NCBI GenBank assembly: GCA_016787665.1
Contig: JAEUUC010000013.1
Span: forward strand, 124,001-188,000
Direction of reading: 5' to 3'
DNA length: 64,000 nt
DNA from: Cyclobacteriaceae bacterium
GTDB taxonomy: Bacteria > Bacteroidota > Bacteroidia > Cytophagales > Cyclobacteriaceae
A program made the position numbers and the translations under genes. The stretch's first letter is position 1; every line of letters starts with the position of its first letter. This document shows positions 54,971 to 64,000 of the stretch, in pieces. The notes under the pieces are model-generated. The model had not been told where the DNA came from. It searched no databases and saw only the letters and a list, made by a program, of their open reading frames with translations.

Positions 54971-55498
54971 TTAATTCTCGTTCTTTTTTAATTTCAATAA
55001 CTGGCTCCATCGAGGATCTATGGACTCACTTTCGCTTTCGTCCTCCGCATCGGAGCGGTAAACTACGCTACCCTCTGTCCCATCATCATCGGCCTCTTCG
55101 GCAAACCTCGGGTGAAGGCGTTTGATCGGAATCTCGAGGCAAATGAACTCATACATCAATTGCCCTAATTCCAGGCTGGTTTGGTCTCGGGGTATGATGA
55201 TGATCTCATCGCTCTCCTCGCTGGCCGTTTCCCCATACTTGAAAACGACTTTTTTCACCAAACTCACCGGCTGGTCAAACGGCTCCAGCGACCGGTCGCA
55301 GAGCAACCGCGCAGTACCATTGATCTCGAACGAAGCCTCGATGAACGTTTCGTGCTTGTTTAGAAGCACTCTCGCCTGAAAAAGCCCACCCTCCAGTATT
55401 TCCTTCCCATACTGCTCAAAAAAACCTGCATCCAGCTCAAAATCGAAGGTATGAACCTTGTTACTGAGCCCAATGATGTTGATTTCAAAGAGATTCAC
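54971..55498 (-). CDS. yceD: DUF177 / YceD family protein
   Basis: 175 residues. N-terminal beta-rich part, CDRSLEPF (an altered CxRCL.P motif), acidic middle ESDEIIII, and GQLMYEFICLEIPIKRLHP, as in YceD, which acts in 23S rRNA accumulation and is typically next to rpmF. First gene of the cluster. Confidence 0.92.
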   Translation of the reverse strand: MNLFEINIIGLSNKVHTFDFELDAGFFEQYGKEILEGGLFQARVLLNKHETFIEASFEINGTARLLCDRSLEPFDQPVSLVKKVVFKYGETASEESDEIIIIPRDQTSLELGQLMYEFICLEIPIKRLHPRFAEEADDDGTEGSVVYRSDAEDESESESIDPRWSQLLKLKKNEN

Positions 55499-55625
55499 CC
55501 GGGCAATTTTAAACGAGGGGGCAAATTTATCAGGTTTTGCCGGATTATGAACCTTTTACCCACCTTCTTTTTTCGAAAGCGGCAACCTATAAATCTGATA
55601 GTCAGTTAATTAGTTGTGAGGCGGC

Positions 55626-56012
55626 CTAACTGAAGTCGGCCATCGCCCTGGTTTTTAGGTCGGTCGGGCTCATTTTTGTGAAGTTTTCAACCAGGAAGTC
55701 GACCATGTTCTTTTTGAATCCCAGCTTTATGGCGATGCTTCGGGCGAAAATGAGCTCGCTTTCAAATACTTTTTGGTCCACGAAAATCAGCTCAATGCAC
55801 GCCCGCAGGTAATCGAACTTCTGATCGGGCAGCAAGGCGCCCAACGTCCCAATTGGCTCGGGGTTCTTTATTAGCGTCTGCACGCTGTCGTCCGGGAACT
55901 TGCGATCCCGGGCAATCTTGAAAATCATATCGCGCTCGGCTGTGGCAAAATGCTTGTCGGCCTCAGCTAACTGGATGAGGATATTCAGTTGCTTTTTGGT
56001 TACAATGTCCAT
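55626..56012 (-). CDS. TerB-like helical protein
   Basis: 128 residues, all helical, cytoplasmic. LAEADKHFATAERDMIFKIARDRKF and FVDQKVFESELIFARSIAIKLGF show the TerB/DjlA-type acidic-helix pattern. Family members bind metal and occur in stress pathways; exact role unknown. Stands alone between pdxA and yceD. Confidence 0.75.
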   Translation of the reverse strand: MDIVTKKQLNILIQLAEADKHFATAERDMIFKIARDRKFPDDSVQTLIKNPEPIGTLGALLPDQKFDYLRACIELIFVDQKVFESELIFARSIAIKLGFKKNMVDFLVENFTKMSPTDLKTRAMADFS

Positions 56013-56105
56013 GGGAGAGAGACGGGATGGAAGTAAATCTACGAAATCGGCTCACCAATTGATAGGCGGCAGGCTATTCTAACGAAAATGTAAGTCCAAC
56101 CGCTG

Positions 56106-57128
56106 CTATTTCTCTACCAGTTGCCGGGCTCGTGTTTTCGCCAAATCAGCGGCCAGGTAGATGGCTTCGCGCATGGATCCTTCATCGGCCAGGTTCTTTC
56201 CGGCAATGGCATAAGCCGTGCCGTGGTCGGGTGAGGTGCGTACCACGGGCAAGCCAGCCGTAAAATTGACTCCCGATTCAAATGCAAGGGCTTTGAAAGC
56301 TACCAGTCCCTGATCGTGAAACATGGCCAGAACGCCATCGTATTTGGTGTGTTGCCCGGTGGCGAAAAATCCATCAGCCGGAAACGGACCGAAAATCAGC
56401 TTGCCCTTATTTTTCAGGTCGGCAATCACCGGCTTGATTACGTCTATCTCTTCTTTGCCCAGAAGGCCCTCGTCTCCGGCATGGGGGTTGAGGCCGAGCA
56501 CTGCAATGCGTGGTTTGCTGATGGCGAAATCGTTCTTGAGGGACAGCTCCATCAGGCGGATCTTCAACTCCACCCGTTCGCGCGTGATAAACTGGGTGAT
56601 CTCGCGAACCGGTACATGCTCGGTCACCAGCCCCACGCGAAAGCTGTGACTCACCATCAACATGAGACTTTCGGTGGCATTAAACTCCTGGGTCAGGTAT
56701 TCGGTATGCCCATGATATGGGAAATCGGAGGCGTGAATGGTGTTTTTGTCGATCGGGCCTGTTACAAACCCATCTAAAAAGCCATTCCGGGTATCGTCTA
56801 CCACCTGGCGCAAGGCAACCAGCGCGGCACGGGCGGTTTCGCGTGAGGGTTGTCCGGGCTTAAGTTCAATCACATCTTCCCAGCAGTTGACGACATTAAT
56901 GGATTTGGGAAAATACTGCCCTTTGTTTCGTACCTGACTGTAGTTGAATTCTTCCAAGCCCATCAGCTTGCGGTAATACGACAACACGCGCGTGGAGCCA
57001 TACACCACCGGTGTCAGCATGGATAAAATCCGGCTATCGCCCAATGCTTTGATGATGACCTCCGGCCCGATGCCGTTGAGGTCACCGATTGATATGCCGA
57101 TACGGGGTTTGTCTGCAGGAACGTGCAT
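56106..57128 (-). CDS. pdxA: 4-hydroxythreonine-4-phosphate dehydrogenase
   Basis: 340 residues. GDLNGIGPEV near the N-terminus, GHTEYL with a metal His, GLNPHAGDEGL, GPFPADGFF and HDQGLVAFK are family hallmarks. It oxidises 4-phosphohydroxy-L-threonine in pyridoxal-phosphate synthesis. A longer frame to 57284 overlaps the divergent rsmA, so the ATG at 57128 is used. Confidence 0.96.
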   Translation of the reverse strand: MHVPADKPRIGISIGDLNGIGPEVIIKALGDSRILSMLTPVVYGSTRVLSYYRKLMGLEEFNYSQVRNKGQYFPKSINVVNCWEDVIELKPGQPSRETARAALVALRQVVDDTRNGFLDGFVTGPIDKNTIHASDFPYHGHTEYLTQEFNATESLMLMVSHSFRVGLVTEHVPVREITQFITRERVELKIRLMELSLKNDFAISKPRIAVLGLNPHAGDEGLLGKEEIDVIKPVIADLKNKGKLIFGPFPADGFFATGQHTKYDGVLAMFHDQGLVAFKALAFESGVNFTAGLPVVRTSPDHGTAYAIAGKNLADEGSMREAIYLAADLAKTRARQLVEK

Positions 57129-57197
57129 GCTGAGTACGATGAGTGCAAAGTAAACATAAATACAATTTATCCTTCTATCTTTCGAAGGCGGTCTTGC

Positions 57198-57965
57198 ATG
57201 GTTCGTCCAAAAAAATATCTCGGCCAACACTTTCTCACCGATCGCAACATCGCGAATCGAATTGTGGAGGCATTGCCACTGCACACCGAACGCGCGGTGG
57301 TGGAAATCGGGCCGGGTACAGGTGTGCTAACCGGTTTTTTAGTCGAACGGAAGCACGATCTCTGTCTGGTTGAAATTGATGCCGAATCGGTTATTCATTT
57401 GAACGAGCATTTCCCTGTACTGCGCGGCCGAATACTGGAAGCCGATTTTTTGCGGCTGAACCCGCAACAGCAATGGCCCCAGCCGTTGAGTATTATCGGC
57501 AACTTTCCTTATAATATTTCCTCGCAGATCTTTTTCAAAATTTTGGAAAGCCGCCAGCAGGTGCTCACCGTGGTGTGTATGATTCAGAAGGAGGTGGCCG
57601 ATCGGTTAGCCGCGCCCCCGGGCTCCAAGACGTATGGCATCCTTAGTGTGCTACTTCAGGCCTGGTACACGATTGAGTACCTGTTCAAGGTGCCCCCCGG
57701 TGTCTTTCATCCGCCACCGGCTGTCATGTCGGCTGTTATCCGCCTCACGCGCAATACCCGTCAGGAGTTGCCGTGCAACGAGCAATCGTTTGTCATGGTG
57801 GTGAAGCAAGCGTTCAATACCAGGCGAAAAACGCTGCGGAATTGCCTGAAGTCGTTGCCCTTCCGCCCGGGCACATTGGAGCAGCCCCTGTTCGATCAAC
57901 GGGCCGAGCAACTGGGCGTAGATGAATTCGTCTGGATTACCCAGCAACTGCTGCCCCGCAGTTGA
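57198..57965 (+). CDS. rsmA: 16S rRNA dimethyladenosine transferase
   Basis: 255 residues. KKYLGQHFLTD at the N-terminus, SAM motif EIGPGTG (36-42), catalytic NFPY near residue 112 and a helical C-terminal domain. Dimethylates two adjacent adenines of helix 45 of 16S rRNA. TATCTTTC at 57176-57183 is a weak -7 box. Divergent from pdxA with only 69 bases between. Confidence 0.97.
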   Translation: MVRPKKYLGQHFLTDRNIANRIVEALPLHTERAVVEIGPGTGVLTGFLVERKHDLCLVEIDAESVIHLNEHFPVLRGRILEADFLRLNPQQQWPQPLSIIGNFPYNISSQIFFKILESRQQVLTVVCMIQKEVADRLAAPPGSKTYGILSVLLQAWYTIEYLFKVPPGVFHPPPAVMSAVIRLTRNTRQELPCNEQSFVMVVKQAFNTRRKTLRNCLKSLPFRPGTLEQPLFDQRAEQLGVDEFVWITQQLLPRS

Positions 57966-58043
57966 GCGTTAGGCGGCACGTGTGTAAGTTTATTTCTATT
58001 ATTGATCCGATTTCTGATTATTGACGAAGTACATTTGATTTCC

Positions 58044-58892
58044 ATGCGATCACGAATCACCCGGTTGGCCAAACGCATCGAAGCCATTTTTGATAATATC
58101 ATCGAACGGCCGTTACTCACTGCCACCTCGGTGTTGATCCTGGTTGGGATCCTCGTCATCAGCCTTAGTATTCCCTATTATGTTGAGGACTTCAGCAGTT
58201 TCTGGCCTCAAATTCTGGCCGAAGCCCATGGAATGATCTTTGACATTGCGGTGATCGGTATTTTGCTCTTTTGGCTGAATCAAAACGGTGAGACCCGGCA
58301 GCGTATTCGGGCCTACAAGGACGAGATCGATGACTTCCGGTTGTGGGAATCGGAAGAAGCTGCGCTGCGCACGGTGGGTAATATCAAACGCCTGAACCGG
58401 CACAAGATCTACGAAATCAATTTGGTGACCTGTTATCTGGCGCGAACGAATCTGAATTATGTTAATCTGAAAGGATCAAATCTCAACCTCGCCAACCTGT
58501 CAAATGCCACGCTCATCGAGTCGAATCTGGACCACAGCCGCCTGAATCAAACCAATTTGGAGAATGCGAACCTCAACCAGGCCAGCTTCATGGCTTCGTA
58601 TGCCAGTGGCGCTAACTTTCGCGATGCTTTCCTGATCAAAGCACAGTTTGAGGGCGCCTTTCTGATCAAAGCTGATTTTCAAAATGCGTACCTGATGGAA
58701 GCCAATCTCAGGAACAGTTACCTGATGGGTACCAATTTTGAAAATGCGAGTTTGTACAAGGCGGATTTGCGGGGAGCCAAGGGTTTAACGCTTGACCAAT
58801 TGATGAAAGCCAAGACGCTTTACCTCGCTCAATTAGATGATGAGTTGGCCGAGCAGGTAAAAGCAAATTTGCCCGAGTTGGTGGGCGCGTAG
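58044..58892 (+). CDS. Membrane-anchored pentapeptide-repeat protein
   Basis: 282 residues. Two N-terminal membrane helices (about 27-48 and 62-82), a basic loop (RQRIRAYKDE), then about 25 pentapeptide repeats A(N/D)LxX (about 130-260: NLNLANLSNATLIESNL, ANLNQASF, ADFQNAYLMEANLRNSY) forming a right-handed quadrilateral helix. Pentapeptide proteins often mimic DNA or scaffold complexes; the role here is unknown. An in-frame TTG at 58002 adds 14 residues; the ATG at 58044 was preferred. Confidence 0.85.
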   Translation: MRSRITRLAKRIEAIFDNIIERPLLTATSVLILVGILVISLSIPYYVEDFSSFWPQILAEAHGMIFDIAVIGILLFWLNQNGETRQRIRAYKDEIDDFRLWESEEAALRTVGNIKRLNRHKIYEINLVTCYLARTNLNYVNLKGSNLNLANLSNATLIESNLDHSRLNQTNLENANLNQASFMASYASGANFRDAFLIKAQFEGAFLIKADFQNAYLMEANLRNSYLMGTNFENASLYKADLRGAKGLTLDQLMKAKTLYLAQLDDELAEQVKANLPELVGA

Positions 58893-59005
58893 ACGTTGGA
58901 TCATGAATTGCAATTTGATTTAATTCTCCTACCTTTGTTTACGCAACGGTTTCGGCAACGAAGCCGTTGTTTCTTTTTATCCAGTCGTCAGAAAGGGCGC
59001 GTTAT

Positions 59006-59482
59006 ATGATCAAAAAAATATCCTATTACACGAAGGATGGCCTTGAAAAACTCAAGGCAGAATTATCGGAGCTGAAGACGAAAGGCCGGGCGGATATTGC
59101 CCGCCAGATTGCGGAAGCCCGCGACAAGGGTGACTTAAGCGAGAATGCCGAATACGATGCGGCCAAGGATGCTCAGGGGCACCTGGAAGCGAAGATTGCT
59201 CAACTGGAAGACCTGCTGGCCAACGCGCGTCTGCTCGATGAATCAAAAGTGGATACGTCCACCGTATCGATACTCTCCAAGGTGACCATTAAGAATAAGA
59301 AAAACGGAGCCAGCTTTACCTACACCCTTGTGTCCGAAGAAGAGGCCGATCTCAAGTCGGGTAAGATTTCCACCCAATCGCCTATCGGAAAGGGTTTGTT
59401 GGGCAAGAAGAAAGGAGATGTCGCTAAGATTAAAACGCCTGCAGGCGATACTGAATTTGAAGTAGTCAACATCGGAGCGTAA
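59006..59482 (+). CDS. greA: Transcription elongation factor GreA
   Basis: 157 residues. N-terminal coiled coil (LEKLKAELSELKTKGRADIARQIAEARDKGDLSENAEYDAAKD) whose tip acids enter the RNA-polymerase secondary channel, and a C-terminal FKBP-like domain ending SPIGKGLLGKKKGDV. Rescues backtracked RNA polymerase. ATG at 59006 matches the family N-terminus; followed by the HIT gene 4 bases later, so co-transcribed. Confidence 0.97.
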   Translation: MIKKISYYTKDGLEKLKAELSELKTKGRADIARQIAEARDKGDLSENAEYDAAKDAQGHLEAKIAQLEDLLANARLLDESKVDTSTVSILSKVTIKNKKNGASFTYTLVSEEEADLKSGKISTQSPIGKGLLGKKKGDVAKIKTPAGDTEFEVVNIGA

Positions 59483-59486
59483 AGCG

Positions 59487-59879
59487 ATGGCCTCCATCTT
59501 CACGAAGATTATTAACCGCGAGATACCGGCTCATATTGTGGCCGAGAACGAGCACTGCTTGGCATTTCTTGACATTAATCCGCTGGTCACCGGCCACACG
59601 CTGGTCATTCCGAAAAAGGAGGTGGACTACATTTATGATCTCGACACGCCAACCTTAACCAACCTTCACCTGTTTGCCCGGGATGTGGCTGCGGCCATGA
59701 AAAAGGGGCTGCCCTGCCCGCGTGTCGGGGTGGCCGTGATAGGCCTGGAAGTGCCTCATGCGCACATTCACCTGGTGCCGCTTCGCCAAATGAGCGACAT
59801 GAATTTTGCCAATCCCAAGCTGAGGCCCACACCAGACGAACTGGCGGCCACGGCTCAGAAAATCAGAAGCGCCTTTTAG
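59487..59879 (+). CDS. hinT: HIT family nucleotide hydrolase
   Basis: 130 residues. Histidine triad HAHIH at 91-95 and FTKIINREIPAHIVAENEH at the N-terminus. HinT-type phosphoramidate hydrolase acting on AMP-lysine-like substrates. Between greA (4 bases) and the PLP enzyme (2 bases), part of one operon. Confidence 0.95.
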   Translation: MASIFTKIINREIPAHIVAENEHCLAFLDINPLVTGHTLVIPKKEVDYIYDLDTPTLTNLHLFARDVAAAMKKGLPCPRVGVAVIGLEVPHAHIHLVPLRQMSDMNFANPKLRPTPDELAATAQKIRSAF

Positions 59880-59881
59880 CC

Positions 59882-60973
59882 ATGGACGCGTTGGTGCGGC
59901 CCACGTTGTTGATAAACGAGTCCACTGTGCGCGCCAACATTGCCCGAATGGTGCGCAAAGCCGCCCGCCATCAACTGACGTTTCGACCGCATTTTAAAAC
60001 CCATCAATCGCAACAAATAGCCAGGTGGTATCGCGAGGAGGGCGTAACCTGTTGCACCGTATCGTCCGTTCAAATGGCATCGTATTTTGCCGGAGATGGT
60101 TGGCAGGATATCACCATCGCGTTCCCGTTGAATCCACGGGAAGCAGATTCAATCCATCAACTGGCTTCTCACGTTCACCTCAATCTGGTTGCCGTCAATG
60201 TGGAGGCGCTTGAGTTGTTGCTTACCCAACGTCAGGTTGCGGCCTCCATTTGGATCGAAGTTGACACGGGCTATCATCGAACAGGCGTAGATCCCGATCA
60301 TGCGGCATCAATCGAATCAATTCTTCAAACCCTCGCCCGGTATCCGCACGTTTCTTTTGCGGGATTTCTCAGTCATGCCGGGCACAGTTACAAGGCCCGA
60401 TCGGCAGCCGCCATTCAATCCATTCATGATGAAGACTTACGCATCATGAAAAAATTGAAAGCAGACTACCAGGCGCGCTACCCCGGAATTAAGCTGTCGA
60501 TGGGTGATACTCCCTCGTGCAGTGTTTGCGAAAATTTCGAGGGTGTTGATGAAATCCGCCCCGGCAATTTTGTGTTTTACGACCTCACGCAAGTTGCCAT
60601 CGGATCGTGCACCCACGAACAAATTGCCTTGGTGATGGCCTGCCCTGTGGTGGCTGTATATCCGCATCGTCAGGAGGTGATTATTCATGGTGGAGGCGTA
60701 CATTTTTCAAAAGATTCGCTTGTGAACACTCAGGGGGTTACCCATTTTGGTCGGGTGGTAGCGCTGCAGGGTAACGAATGGCTGCTCCCCCCACAGCCGG
60801 CATTTGTGCGAAGTTTATCGCAGGAACATGGAATTGTTACCGGGCCGCCCGACTGGGTTGCGGCAATAAAGGTGGGGGATATGCTGGGTATTCTTCCCGT
60901 GCATGCCTGCCTGACGGCTGATGCCATGGGCGAGTTCTTAACGACCACAAATTCGCGGATTGCGATGATGTGA
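59882..60973 (+). CDS. PLP-dependent D-threonine aldolase-like enzyme
   Basis: 363 residues. Alanine-racemase-type N-terminal barrel with PLP Lys39 in RPHFKTH, and a C-terminal domain with the metal ligands GGGVHF and HACLTAD. This matches the DSD1 / D-threonine aldolase family, which cleaves D-hydroxy amino acids with a divalent metal. Substrate not determinable. Third gene of the greA-hinT operon. Confidence 0.9.
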   Translation: MDALVRPTLLINESTVRANIARMVRKAARHQLTFRPHFKTHQSQQIARWYREEGVTCCTVSSVQMASYFAGDGWQDITIAFPLNPREADSIHQLASHVHLNLVAVNVEALELLLTQRQVAASIWIEVDTGYHRTGVDPDHAASIESILQTLARYPHVSFAGFLSHAGHSYKARSAAAIQSIHDEDLRIMKKLKADYQARYPGIKLSMGDTPSCSVCENFEGVDEIRPGNFVFYDLTQVAIGSCTHEQIALVMACPVVAVYPHRQEVIIHGGGVHFSKDSLVNTQGVTHFGRVVALQGNEWLLPPQPAFVRSLSQEHGIVTGPPDWVAAIKVGDMLGILPVHACLTADAMGEFLTTTNSRIAMM

Positions 60974-61004
60974 AGCGTTCGCATGTCCGTTGATCAAATT
61001 CCGC

Positions 61005-61012
61005 TATCTTTG
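61005..61012 (+). promoter_or_regulatory. -7 box of typA
   Basis: TATCTTTG, perfect consensus, 37 bases upstream of the ATG; the -33 region is weak. Confidence 0.5.
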
Positions 61013-61049
61013 CGCCTTATTTTAAAAAATCAGGGGGAATCAGAGTCGT

Positions 61050-62870
61050 ATGGACGTTCAAAAAATCAGGAATATTGCCATTATCGCACACGTTGACCAC
61101 GGCAAAACTACGTTGGTCGACAAGTTATTGCACGCGGGTCACCTTTTCAAAGATCATGAAAACCCTGGCGAATTGATCATGGACAGCAACGATCTGGAAC
61201 GCGAGCGGGGGATTACAATCCTGGCCAAGAATGTTTCGGTTCGGTATAAAGACTACAAAATCAACGTTATCGATACCCCGGGCCACAGCGATTTTGGTGG
61301 CGAGGTTGAGCGCGTGTTGAATATGGCCGATGGCTGCTTGTTGTTAGTTGATGCATTTGAAGGGCCCATGCCCCAAACCCGATTTGTGTTGCAAAAGGCG
61401 TTGCAGTTGGGCCTGAAGCCTATCGTGGTTATTAATAAGGTAGATAAGAAGAACTGCACACCGGATGAAGTGCACGAATCGGTATTTGAACTGATGTTCG
61501 CGTTGGATGCCACCGAAGAGCAGCTCGACTTCCCGACATTTTACGGGTCGGCCAAGCAAGGTTGGATGAGTTCGGATTGGAAAACCCCCACTACGGATAT
61601 CACAGCCTTGATCGAGGGTATAATTCAGCATATTCCGGCACCTAAAATCGATCAGGGTACCACGCAGATGCTGATTACTTCCTTGGAATATTCCAGTTAC
61701 ATCGGCCGTGTCGCGATTGGCCGCGTGCAACGCGGCTCCGTTAAGCCGGGTCAGCCGGTGGCCCTGGTCAAGCGCGATGGCGCCATTGTGAAATCGCGTA
61801 TTAAAGAAGTCTTCGTTTTTGAGGGCTTCGAGAAGAAAAAAGTGGACGAGGTAAAGGCGGGTGAGATTTGCGCCCTGGTTGGCTTGGAAGGATTTGAGAT
61901 TGGCGACACGGTGGCTGATATCGAAAAGCCGGAGGCATTGAAATCCATCGCTATCGATGAACCCACCATGAGTATGTTGTTTACCATCAACAACTCACCG
62001 TTTTACGGCAAGGAAGGTAAGTTTGTTACCTCGCGGCATATTAAGGACAGGCTGGATCGTGAATTGGAGAAGAATCTTGCGCTGCGCGTGGGCGATACCG
62101 GATCGGCCGATAGTTTTATGGTCTACGGCCGTGGCGTTCTCCATTTGTCGGTCTTGATTGAGACGATGCGCAGAGAGGGCTATGAATTGCAGATTGGTCA
62201 GCCGCAGGTGATTTACCGTGAGATTGACGGTGTGAAGTGCGAGCCGGTCGAAGAGCTGACGATTGATTTACCGGAGACTGACGCGGGCAAAGCCATTGAA
62301 TCGGTGAGTACGCGCAAGGGGGAAATGACGAACATGGAACCCAAGGCGGATCGGGTTATTTTGAAGTTCATGATTCCGTCACGCGGTATCATTGGGTTGC
62401 GCAATTATCTGCTCAATGTAACGGCAGGCGAAGCCGTGGTAACGCATCGCTTTAAGGAGTATCAGCCGTATAAAGGAGAAATTCCAGGCCGAATCAACGG
62501 CTCACTCATTGCTATGGAGCAGGGTGAGGCCATTCCGTATAGCTTGCACAATTTGCAAGACCGCGGAAAGTTTTTCATTGAACCGGGCGATCCGATTTAC
62601 GAGGGCCAGGTGATTGGTGAACATAGCCGTGGTGGCGATCTGGTGGTGAACGTTACCAAAACGAAGAAGTTGACCAACATTCGGGCATCGGGCTCGGACG
62701 AAAAAATGCGCATTGCACCGGCTGTTAAACACACACTGGAAGAAGCTCTGGAATACATCCAATCGGATGAGTATGTGGAAGTAACGCCAAAGTCGATACG
62801 CCTGCGGAAAATTTACCTGAACGAAAACGACCGGAAGCGGGAGCGGAACAAAGCGTTGGTGAATGCCTAA
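61050..62870 (+). CDS. typA: Translational GTPase TypA/BipA
   Basis: 606 residues. G1 AHVDHGKTT, G3 DTPGHSDFGGE, G4 NKVDK, followed by EF-G-like domains II, III, V and the BipA C-terminal domain. A ribosome-binding GTPase involved in assembly and stress responses. Overlaps the downstream TPR gene by 8 bases. Confidence 0.97.
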   Translation: MDVQKIRNIAIIAHVDHGKTTLVDKLLHAGHLFKDHENPGELIMDSNDLERERGITILAKNVSVRYKDYKINVIDTPGHSDFGGEVERVLNMADGCLLLVDAFEGPMPQTRFVLQKALQLGLKPIVVINKVDKKNCTPDEVHESVFELMFALDATEEQLDFPTFYGSAKQGWMSSDWKTPTTDITALIEGIIQHIPAPKIDQGTTQMLITSLEYSSYIGRVAIGRVQRGSVKPGQPVALVKRDGAIVKSRIKEVFVFEGFEKKKVDEVKAGEICALVGLEGFEIGDTVADIEKPEALKSIAIDEPTMSMLFTINNSPFYGKEGKFVTSRHIKDRLDRELEKNLALRVGDTGSADSFMVYGRGVLHLSVLIETMRREGYELQIGQPQVIYREIDGVKCEPVEELTIDLPETDAGKAIESVSTRKGEMTNMEPKADRVILKFMIPSRGIIGLRNYLLNVTAGEAVVTHRFKEYQPYKGEIPGRINGSLIAMEQGEAIPYSLHNLQDRGKFFIEPGDPIYEGQVIGEHSRGGDLVVNVTKTKKLTNIRASGSDEKMRIAPAVKHTLEEALEYIQSDEYVEVTPKSIRLRKIYLNENDRKRERNKALVNA

Positions 62871-63720
62871 GTCTTTTGCCCGGGTAACCGGGATTTTGCT
62901 AATGATCCTGCTGAGTGGGCCGTGTTTGCTGGCCCAGTCGGCACCGGCCTGGAAATCGTGGGAGGTAGAGGCCGACACGCTTTACAACCGTCAGGATTTT
63001 TCCGGAGCGATAAAACTATACACGAAGGTAATTGAAACCACCCGCCTGACTAGTCAGGAAACCTATGGGTCGTTGTATAAACGCGCGGTGTGTTATCTCA
63101 ATCTGGGAGAGTTCGAGAAAAGCCTGACCGATGCTGACCGACTATTGACCTTGTTGCCGGGAAACTATCAAGGCCACTTTCTTAAAGCTTTCATTTATCG
63201 TGAGCAAAGTGATACGGAAAAGCAACTCGAACAACTGCAGATTTTACTTTCGGTTCAGCCATTGAACCCTGACTTGTTGCGGTGGCGCGGGTCACTCTTC
63301 CTCGAAAATGAAGAGTATCGTGAGGCAAAACGTGATCTTGAACTGGCGCGGTCCTTTGAGTCTGATCCTCAAACCGAAACCCAGCTGGCGTTCGTGTATT
63401 TTAATCTTGACCAACCCGACAGCGCCTTTATATCTGTCAACCGCGCTATCGAGCTGGATGTCAAGTATTTCCCGGCTTACCTGTACGGGGGCACGTTTGC
63501 CCTGCAGGTGGAGCGCTACGAACTGGCACTGGAGTACCTCAGCCTGGCGTTGCGGGTGGATGATACCAGTTCTACAGCTCTGTTTTACAAAGGCGTTGCT
63601 TTAATCGAACTAAAAAAGACAGACGAAGGATGCAAGTGCCTGAACCGGGCCTTTTATGCAGGCGAGGATGATGCGGCCGACTATCTGGAGCAATATTGCT
63701 TCGGCAGCGAAGACGATTGA
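62863..63720 (+). CDS. Secreted TPR protein
   Basis: 285 residues. Signal peptide ends CLLAQ, then tandem TPRs (YNRQDFSGAIKLYTKVIE, YKRAVCYLNLGEFEKSLTDADRLL, ALEYLSLALRVDDTSSTALFYKGVAL). Periplasmic scaffolding is likely, partner unknown. Its ATG lies inside the last codons of typA, which suggests translational coupling despite different cellular sites. Confidence 0.85.
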   Translation: MPKSFARVTGILLMILLSGPCLLAQSAPAWKSWEVEADTLYNRQDFSGAIKLYTKVIETTRLTSQETYGSLYKRAVCYLNLGEFEKSLTDADRLLTLLPGNYQGHFLKAFIYREQSDTEKQLEQLQILLSVQPLNPDLLRWRGSLFLENEEYREAKRDLELARSFESDPQTETQLAFVYFNLDQPDSAFISVNRAIELDVKYFPAYLYGGTFALQVERYELALEYLSLALRVDDTSSTALFYKGVALIELKKTDEGCKCLNRAFYAGEDDAADYLEQYCFGSEDD

Positions 63721-63771
63721 CAAGGCCGTGCGACTGCAAGGTAATTTCGTGCCGTTAGCCTATTTTTACGC

Positions 63772-64000
63772 ATGGCAGAGCAAATTCTGATTCTTGATTT
63801 TGGTTCGCAATATACCCAGCTGATTGCCAGGCGGGTGCGCGAGCTTAACGTCTACTGCGAAATCCACCCGTTCAACCATTTTCCTGCGTTGACACCCTCG
63901 GTGAAAGGGGTGATACTCTCGGGAAGCCCATGCTCGGTCCGCGACAATGGCTCACCCGACCTGGACCTTGGCCAGTTCGGCCAGGTGCCGGTGCTGGGTA
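63772..64000 (+). CDS. guaA: GMP synthase, N-terminal part
   Basis: 76 codons before the window edge. [20 protein letters not shown] and ILSGSPCSV match the class I glutamine amidotransferase domain of GuaA; the catalytic Cys is beyond the edge. TATTTTTA at 63761-63768 is a -7 box ending 3 bases before the ATG. Converts XMP to GMP. Confidence 0.92.
   Translation, partial: MAEQILILDFGSQYTQLIARRVRELNVYCEIHPFNHFPALTPSVKGVILSGSPCSVRDNGSPDLDLGQFGQVPVLG

Overview
The window looks like chromosomal core sequence of a member of the Bacteroidota, most likely the order Cytophagales. Four things point there. Genes carry TAnnTTTG-type -7 boxes and almost no Shine-Dalgarno sequences. Succinate dehydrogenase has one five-helix cytochrome b subunit. 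DnaE carries an N-terminal DnaQ-type exonuclease. The protein families (PafA-type phosphatase, DUF1080, DUF2911, CreD, WG-repeat and sortilin-like secreted proteins, many Sec and lipoprotein signals) are typical of the phylum. I saw no prophage, insertion sequence, CRISPR array or rRNA operon.

Layout. 1-4.2 kb: a YkgJ-type fragment, a secreted alpha/beta hydrolase, small hypotheticals, a LmbE deacetylase, a HEPN-like protein and a repeat-rich spacer. 4.2-8.8 kb: dnaE-trxA. 9.0-12.8 kb: sdhCAB. 12.8-26 kb: RMD1, S1/P1 nuclease, DUF2911, methyltransferase, hydrolase plus HMA pair, glnS, asnB, DUF1080, a GlcD-type oxidase, an NlpC/P60 - asparaginase - CutC run, then tRNA-Ala. 26-38.5 kb: two HtrA-like proteases, a helical HTH protein facing a response regulator, ALDH7, Hsp20, a CreD operon with its regulator, tRNA-Asn, P5C dehydrogenase, YjjG and an ArsR regulator. 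38.5-48 kb: secreted proteins (CarboxypepD_reg, LolA-like, sortilin-like, WG-repeat, PafA) and tRNA-Pro. 48-49 kb: tRNA-Leu with a GIY-YIG nuclease. 49-64 kb: housekeeping genes: SAM hydrolase, phoH, the yceD-rpmF-fabH-efp-accB-accC cluster, pdxA, rsmA, greA, HIT, a D-threonine-aldolase-like enzyme, typA, a TPR protein and the start of guaA.

The most unusual signal is at the tRNA loci. tRNA-Asn is preceded by two 87-bp tandem units that start as the same tRNA, but their D-loop is replaced by a perfect 17-bp palindrome. tRNA-Leu is preceded by two similar partial copies with a nearly identical palindrome in the same D-loop position. It is followed by a single-domain GIY-YIG nuclease gene flanked by a 51-bp direct repeat of the tRNA 3' end plus its terminator. 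In the distal repeat a 51-bp palindrome pair splits the T-loop, and the last codons and stop of the nuclease lie in that split tRNA fragment. tRNA-Pro has a 17-bp copy of its 3' end 160 bp downstream. Together these suggest an uncharacterised small mobile or structured element that targets tRNA loops, possibly using the GIY-YIG nuclease.
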